Source: Planctomycetota bacterium (lineage in GTDB: Bacteria; Planctomycetota; Planctomycetia; Planctomycetales; Planctomycetaceae). From it: a stretch of DNA of 13,531 bases. The translations under genes were made by a program, and so were the position numbers. Below, one piece after another: positions 11,059 through 13,531 of this stretch; the first letter of the stretch is position 1; each line of letters begins with the position of its first letter. The stretch covers positions 1-13,531 of the forward strand of contig JAPOLP010000060.1 of NCBI GenBank assembly GCA_029977045.1. Reading direction: 5' to 3'. The notes beneath the pieces are model-generated. The model did no database searches, had not been told where the DNA came from, and was given only the letters and a program-made list of their open reading frames with translations.

Positions 11059-11126
11059 CCGGATCACCAGCGTCAAAGCTTGTCGCAGTTCGCTACGAGG
11101 CGACAAAACAACCAGACAACAAAACA

Positions 11127-11164
11127 AAACGGCCTGCGGGATCGGTGCTTCCCGCAGGCCGTTT
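11127..11164. terminator. Bidirectional intrinsic terminator between convergent genes
   Basis: A perfect 14-bp stem (11127-11140 with 11151-11164) encloses a 10-base loop. On the minus strand it is followed by a T-rich run (TGTTTTGTTG from 11126 down), which suits the Flp-like gene ending at 11203. On the plus strand the stem ends in GTTT and then CTGTTT, so it may also stop the amidase/hydrolase unit ending at 11058. Confidence 0.88.
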
Positions 11165-11202
11165 CTGTTTGGTATCTGGTATCGCTGCTCGTCGCTTGAG
11201 GA

Positions 11203-11508
11203 TCAGTTCTCAGCGTAGGCTCCAGCGGCCTGGATGTCCCACTGGCTGTCGCACAGGTCGGCGGAATCGCTGAATCGCGAACCCGAAGTCCCACCCTTGT
11301 GGCAGGACCGCAGCCCGGATGTCTGAAAGCTCTGATTCATCGAACCGAAGGCCGAAGCCACGTCTTCGAGTTCGTTATTGATCGAATGAGAAACTTCGCT
11401 CAGGCCGACAACCAGGCCGAGCACGGCGATCGTCGTGATCAGAACGAGTTCTGCGGAAACAACAAAGCCGTTTTCATCGTTGATCAGCTGGGTGAACAGA
11501 GTCGTCAT
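11203..11508 (-). CDS. Flp/TadE-like small pilin, planctomycete type
   Basis: The 101-residue protein has a short polar N-terminus (1-14), a Gly14/Phe15 site that could be cut by a prepilin peptidase, and a single hydrophobic helix (15-37: FVVSAELVLITTIAVLGLVV) with a conserved Glu20. This resembles Flp-type class IVb pilins, except that Glu is at mature position 6 rather than the usual 5. The C-terminal part is hydrophilic and has two cysteines (Cys69, Cys86) that could form a disulfide. Flp pilins are exported and polymerised by Tad machinery; no tad genes are in this window, so the partner system must be elsewhere. The start is supported by AGAGGA (11517-11522), eight bases upstream. A terminator lies 38 bases after the stop. 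The family is inferred from the N-terminal pattern only. Confidence 0.72.
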   Translation of the reverse strand: MTTLFTQLINDENGFVVSAELVLITTIAVLGLVVGLSEVSHSINNELEDVASAFGSMNQSFQTSGLRSCHKGGTSGSRFSDSADLCDSQWDIQAAGAYAEN

Positions 11509-11614
11509 GATCAGGTTCCTCTCTCGTGTTTGCTGGCAGGCAGGTTTGACTGAAGCCGTCTAATCGGTCGTCGCTCTCTCTTTCGTCGACCGTTCGTTTG
11601 ATGATTCGCTGTAA

Positions 11615-11630
11615 AGCAGGGGTGGTACCA
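11615..11630 (-). promoter_or_regulatory. Candidate sigma54 -24/-12 promoter for the Flp-like gene
   Basis: On the minus strand TGGTACCACCCCTGCT has GG and GC separated by exactly ten bases and matches the sigma54 pattern TGGCAC-N5-TTGCW at nine of the eleven or so conserved positions. Transcription would start near 11604, about 95 bases before the ATG at 11508. GG-N10-GC pairs are not rare in GC-rich DNA, so confidence is moderate. A cluster of repeated half-sites lies upstream of it in enhancer position. Confidence 0.4.
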
Positions 11631-11702
11631 ATCGAGGTTTGCGCGCCAAAGATTCTTGACACTGCGAGCCGAATGGCCCACTAACCCGTTTACTGGCCTT
11701 AC

Positions 11703-11830
11703 GTTGCAATTCTCCAGACAGAGCAACAAACACAGACTCCACCCATCTCGGGGCATCAAGCTCCCGCCGTCCGTGAGGCGTTGCAGCAACATGTTGCCGA
11801 CAACACACTGCGTCTTCGCAACATCGCAAC
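11703..11830. promoter_or_regulatory. Cluster of GCAAC/GTTGC half-sites in the divergent gap
   Basis: Seven copies of GCAAC or its complement lie in 128 bases, at 11703, 11723, 11780, 11786, 11793, 11818 and 11826. At random about 0.25 would be expected. Several are arranged symmetrically: GTTGCAGCAAC (11780-11790) and the perfect palindrome GCAACATGTTGC (11786-11797). Two more form a direct repeat of TCGCAAC with an 8-base period (11816-11831). This is the most structured part of the 390-base gap 11509-11898 between the Flp-like and TIM-barrel genes. It looks like a multi-site operator or enhancer. The plus-strand reading frame is open through it, but codons before the GTG at 11899 show no recognisable protein family. 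Confidence 0.5.
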
Positions 11831-11886
11831 GTCAGCGAATCCAGTTCGACAGATTCAATGACGTTGAGATTTCGGTTGGGTCTGAC

Positions 11887-11892
11887 AGGAGA
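11887..11892 (+). promoter_or_regulatory. Ribosome binding site deciding the GTG start at 11899
   Basis: AGGAGA lies six bases upstream of GTG 11899. The frame is open further left, with an ATG at 11791, but that ATG has no Shine-Dalgarno and would add non-conserved residues encoded by the half-site cluster. Confidence 0.75.
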
Positions 11893-11898
11893 AAATGC

Positions 11899-12720
11899 GT
11901 GATCGACCGCTCGCGACTGGGAGCCGTTTCGAACTGCTGGCAGTCTCAGCTTGTGGACGGCCAACCTCTTGAGGGGCTGATCGACCGAGCGGTCGACGAA
12001 CTCGGCTTTCGTCACATCGAACTGCGGCAGGGCTCGCTGGGAGCGTTCGAAGACTCAGACCGCATGCCGGATGCCGACGCCCTTGCCAGCCTGAGTTCGC
12101 AGTTTCCTTCGGTCAGCTTCGACCTTGCCGTCGAACTGCCGGTGTTTGCCGAGCCGGTCGGGCAGAACGACAGCCGTCGGCAACGGTATCTCGAAGCTGC
12201 ACACTCTTTATCCGGGCACCTGCGAATCGTCGATCTGACAACTTGCCCCGCAACAGAAGCGACCGACGAGTGGCTCGCGGTCGCTCGTGAGAATCTGACG
12301 TCGCTGGCAAACGACCTTTCCGACGGGCTGGTCTCGATCGAGCATTCCATCCAGCCGTGGTCACATTTCTGGCCAGTGTTCGAGTCAGCGAGATCGCAGC
12401 ATGAAGCAACACTCAAGCTCTGCTATGACCCGGCGAACCTGTGGCTGACCGGGGATGGAGGACAGGCTAGCGAGATAACTCGTTCAATCCCTGTCGAATC
12501 CCTGAGCATGGTTCATCTGAAGCAGCGCCGCGGCGACTCGACACTGCCATCATTCACCGAGGGCGACGTCGACTGGCTATCTCAGCTGAGCATCCTTGCC
12601 GACAGAAATTACGGTGGACCGTTTCTGTTCGAGATCGCGCCGAGTGAATCCGCCTGGGAAGAACTCGCTGCGGGACTTCAGAATCTCGACACCCTGCTAC
12701 GCCAGATCGCCGAGAGGTGA
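11899..12720 (+). CDS. Sugar-phosphate isomerase/epimerase-like TIM-barrel protein
   Basis: The 273-residue protein (GTG start) fits the AP_endonuc_2 / xylose isomerase-like TIM barrel superfamily. Strand-end residues that bind a divalent metal in this superfamily are visible in order: Glu41 in HIELRQG, Glu148 in VSIEHS, Asp177 in CYDPANLW, His206 in MVHLKQR and Glu245 in FLFEI. The segment EGDVDW (221-226) followed by DRNYGGP matches the usual GxVD...GYxG region. Members include sugar isomerases, hydroxypyruvate isomerases and 3-dehydroshikimate dehydratases, so the substrate cannot be named. It is shorter than typical at the N-terminus but has all metal sites. It converges on aroE and their 3' ends overlap by 24 bases. 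No signal peptide is seen, so it is probably cytosolic. Confidence 0.83.
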   Translation: MIDRSRLGAVSNCWQSQLVDGQPLEGLIDRAVDELGFRHIELRQGSLGAFEDSDRMPDADALASLSSQFPSVSFDLAVELPVFAEPVGQNDSRRQRYLEAAHSLSGHLRIVDLTTCPATEATDEWLAVARENLTSLANDLSDGLVSIEHSIQPWSHFWPVFESARSQHEATLKLCYDPANLWLTGDGGQASEITRSIPVESLSMVHLKQRRGDSTLPSFTEGDVDWLSQLSILADRNYGGPFLFEIAPSESAWEELAAGLQNLDTLLRQIAER

Positions 12721-13531
12721 GATCGCGCGGCGGACAGTCAAACGCATCTGCTCGATCGGCCCCGGCTTGCCGGTAAACATCTCGAACTGACGAGCTGCCT
12801 GGCGGACGAACATCTCGATGCCGGAGACATTTCGAACACCACGTTCCCTGGCGTGCCGGATCAGCAGTGTTGTTTCCGGGTTGTAAACCGTGTCGAAGAC
12901 CAGCATCCGCTCGTGCATCCAATGAGCTTCGTACGGCGACGCGTCCACTTTCGGATGCATCCCGACCGGCGTGCAGTTGACGAGAATGTCCGGCTCGCCA
13001 GCACCCCGGTTTTCCCAACTGACGTGCTGACAACCGATCTCGTCGGCCAGAGCGATCGCCCGTTTGTGGGTCCGGCTGCAAATCGTCACGAGCGATCCCG
13101 CCCGAACCAGAGCCGTCCCGACGGCGCGGGCCGCTCCGCCTGCACCGAGCAGCAGGACTTTGCGCCCCATCAGGTCCGAATCGGTAGCCGTTTTGTCCGG
13201 CGTTGACAGCCCTTTGAGAATCGACTCCAGAGCAGCCGGAGCGTCGGTGTTGGCGGCCTGCCACTGTTGAATCTCGTTCCGCGTCAGCGTGTTCGACGCG
13301 CCGATCGCCCGGACGTCGTCGTCGCAGTGTTCCGCGAACTTCGCAGCGGCTTCCTTATGCGGAATCGTGACCGAGTAACCGTCGATGCCGAGCGGATCGA
13401 GAGCCTGCAGTGATTCGGCCAGCGTGCCTTCCGGGATGCGAAACGGAACGTAAACCGCGTCGACCCCTGCCGCGCGAAAAGCGAAGTTGTGAATCAGCGG
13501 GCTGAGGCTGTGAGCGATCGGATCGCCAACA
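12697..13531 (-). CDS. aroE: Shikimate dehydrogenase (AroE), N-terminus beyond window
   Basis: The frame is open to the right edge; 277 residues are visible, close to the full length of AroE (272 in E. coli), so few residues are missing unless it is a fusion. It reduces 3-dehydroshikimate to shikimate with NADPH in aromatic amino acid synthesis. All key motifs are present: GDPIAHSLSP (shikimate-binding Ser), VTIPHKE with catalytic Lys59 of the fragment, AANTD with catalytic Asp96, the NADP loop GAGGAARAV (129-137), the phosphate-binding CSRTHKR, NCTPVGM and the C-terminal GIEMFVRQAARQFEMFTG. Many planctomycetes carry an aroD-aroE fusion; whether an AroD domain precedes this one lies outside the window. 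The Met at 13170 is internal. Its stop (12697-12699) lies inside the convergent TIM-barrel gene. Confidence 0.95.
   Translation of the reverse strand, partial: VGDPIAHSLSPLIHNFAFRAAGVDAVYVPFRIPEGTLAESLQALDPLGIDGYSVTIPHKEAAAKFAEHCDDDVRAIGASNTLTRNEIQQWQAANTDAPAALESILKGLSTPDKTATDSDLMGRKVLLLGAGGAARAVGTALVRAGSLVTICSRTHKRAIALADEIGCQHVSWENRGAGEPDILVNCTPVGMHPKVDASPYEAHWMHERMLVFDTVYNPETTLLIRHARERGVRNVSGIEMFVRQAARQFEMFTGKPGPIEQMRLTVRRAISPLGDLA

Noticed and set aside
11656..11684. TTGACA at 11656-11661 as a promoter for the TIM-barrel gene
   Set aside because: The -35 is perfect, but the best -10 (ACTAAC at 18 bases) matches only three of six. It shares TTGACACTG and GAATGGC with the amidase promoter region at 9461, but at different spacing, so I treat this as chance.
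11560..12015. Minus-strand open frame of 151 residues covering the divergent gap
   Set aside because: It overlaps the well-supported N-terminus of the TIM-barrel gene and the promoter region, with no recognisable family.
12554..13264. Minus-strand open frame of 236 residues
   Set aside because: It is an out-of-frame, Arg/Ser-rich shadow of aroE, whose own frame carries all AroE motifs.

Overview
The window looks like a chromosomal stretch from a member of the Planctomycetota. The main clues are a DUF1559 protein with a prepilin-type N-terminus and an intact H-X9-DG motif, a secreted DUF1080 (3-keto-disaccharide hydrolase-type) protein, a large GspK-like pseudopilin-type protein, and a short Flp-like pilin of the planctomycete type. 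Base composition is moderately GC-rich. Coding is dense on both strands. I saw no tRNA, rRNA, CRISPR array, insertion sequence or phage gene.

Layout. Bases 1-3582 (+) are the 3' part of a very large pseudopilin-like gene that is open through the left edge. It carries an in-frame (AACGGC)8 tract. After a 269-base gap with a good sigma70-type promoter candidate comes the DUF1559 gene (3852-4970, +), closed by a strong intrinsic terminator (5011-5044). Four minus-strand genes follow. Three form a tight likely operon in transcription order: a lipoprotein (8470-7631), an RlmM-like rRNA methyltransferase (7617-6550) and an HD-domain phosphohydrolase (6544-5168). The DUF1080 gene (9257-8592) lies 121 bases upstream of them. 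A large imperfect palindrome (5079-5151) sits just behind the HD gene.

Divergent from DUF1080 is a two-gene plus-strand unit: a lipoprotein N-acetylmuramoyl-L-alanine amidase (9557-10276), coupled by an ATGA overlap to an alpha/beta-hydrolase-like protein (10273-11058) that appears to have lost its catalytic residues. A 14-bp-stem bidirectional terminator (11127-11164) separates this unit from the convergent Flp-like pilin gene (11508-11203). The pilin's upstream region holds a sigma54-like -24/-12 element and, further upstream, a dense cluster of GCAAC/GTTGC half-sites. To the right are a TIM-barrel sugar-phosphate isomerase/epimerase-like gene (GTG start 11899, to 12720, +) and a convergent aroE (shikimate dehydrogenase) that is cut by the right edge and overlaps the TIM-barrel gene by 24 bases.

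Most of the window is ordinary planctomycete housekeeping and envelope content. I found no clear new multi-gene system. The items most worth a second look are the amidase/pseudo-hydrolase pair, the apparent sigma54-plus-enhancer architecture in front of the pilin gene, and the minus-strand RNA-like hairpin behind the HD gene.
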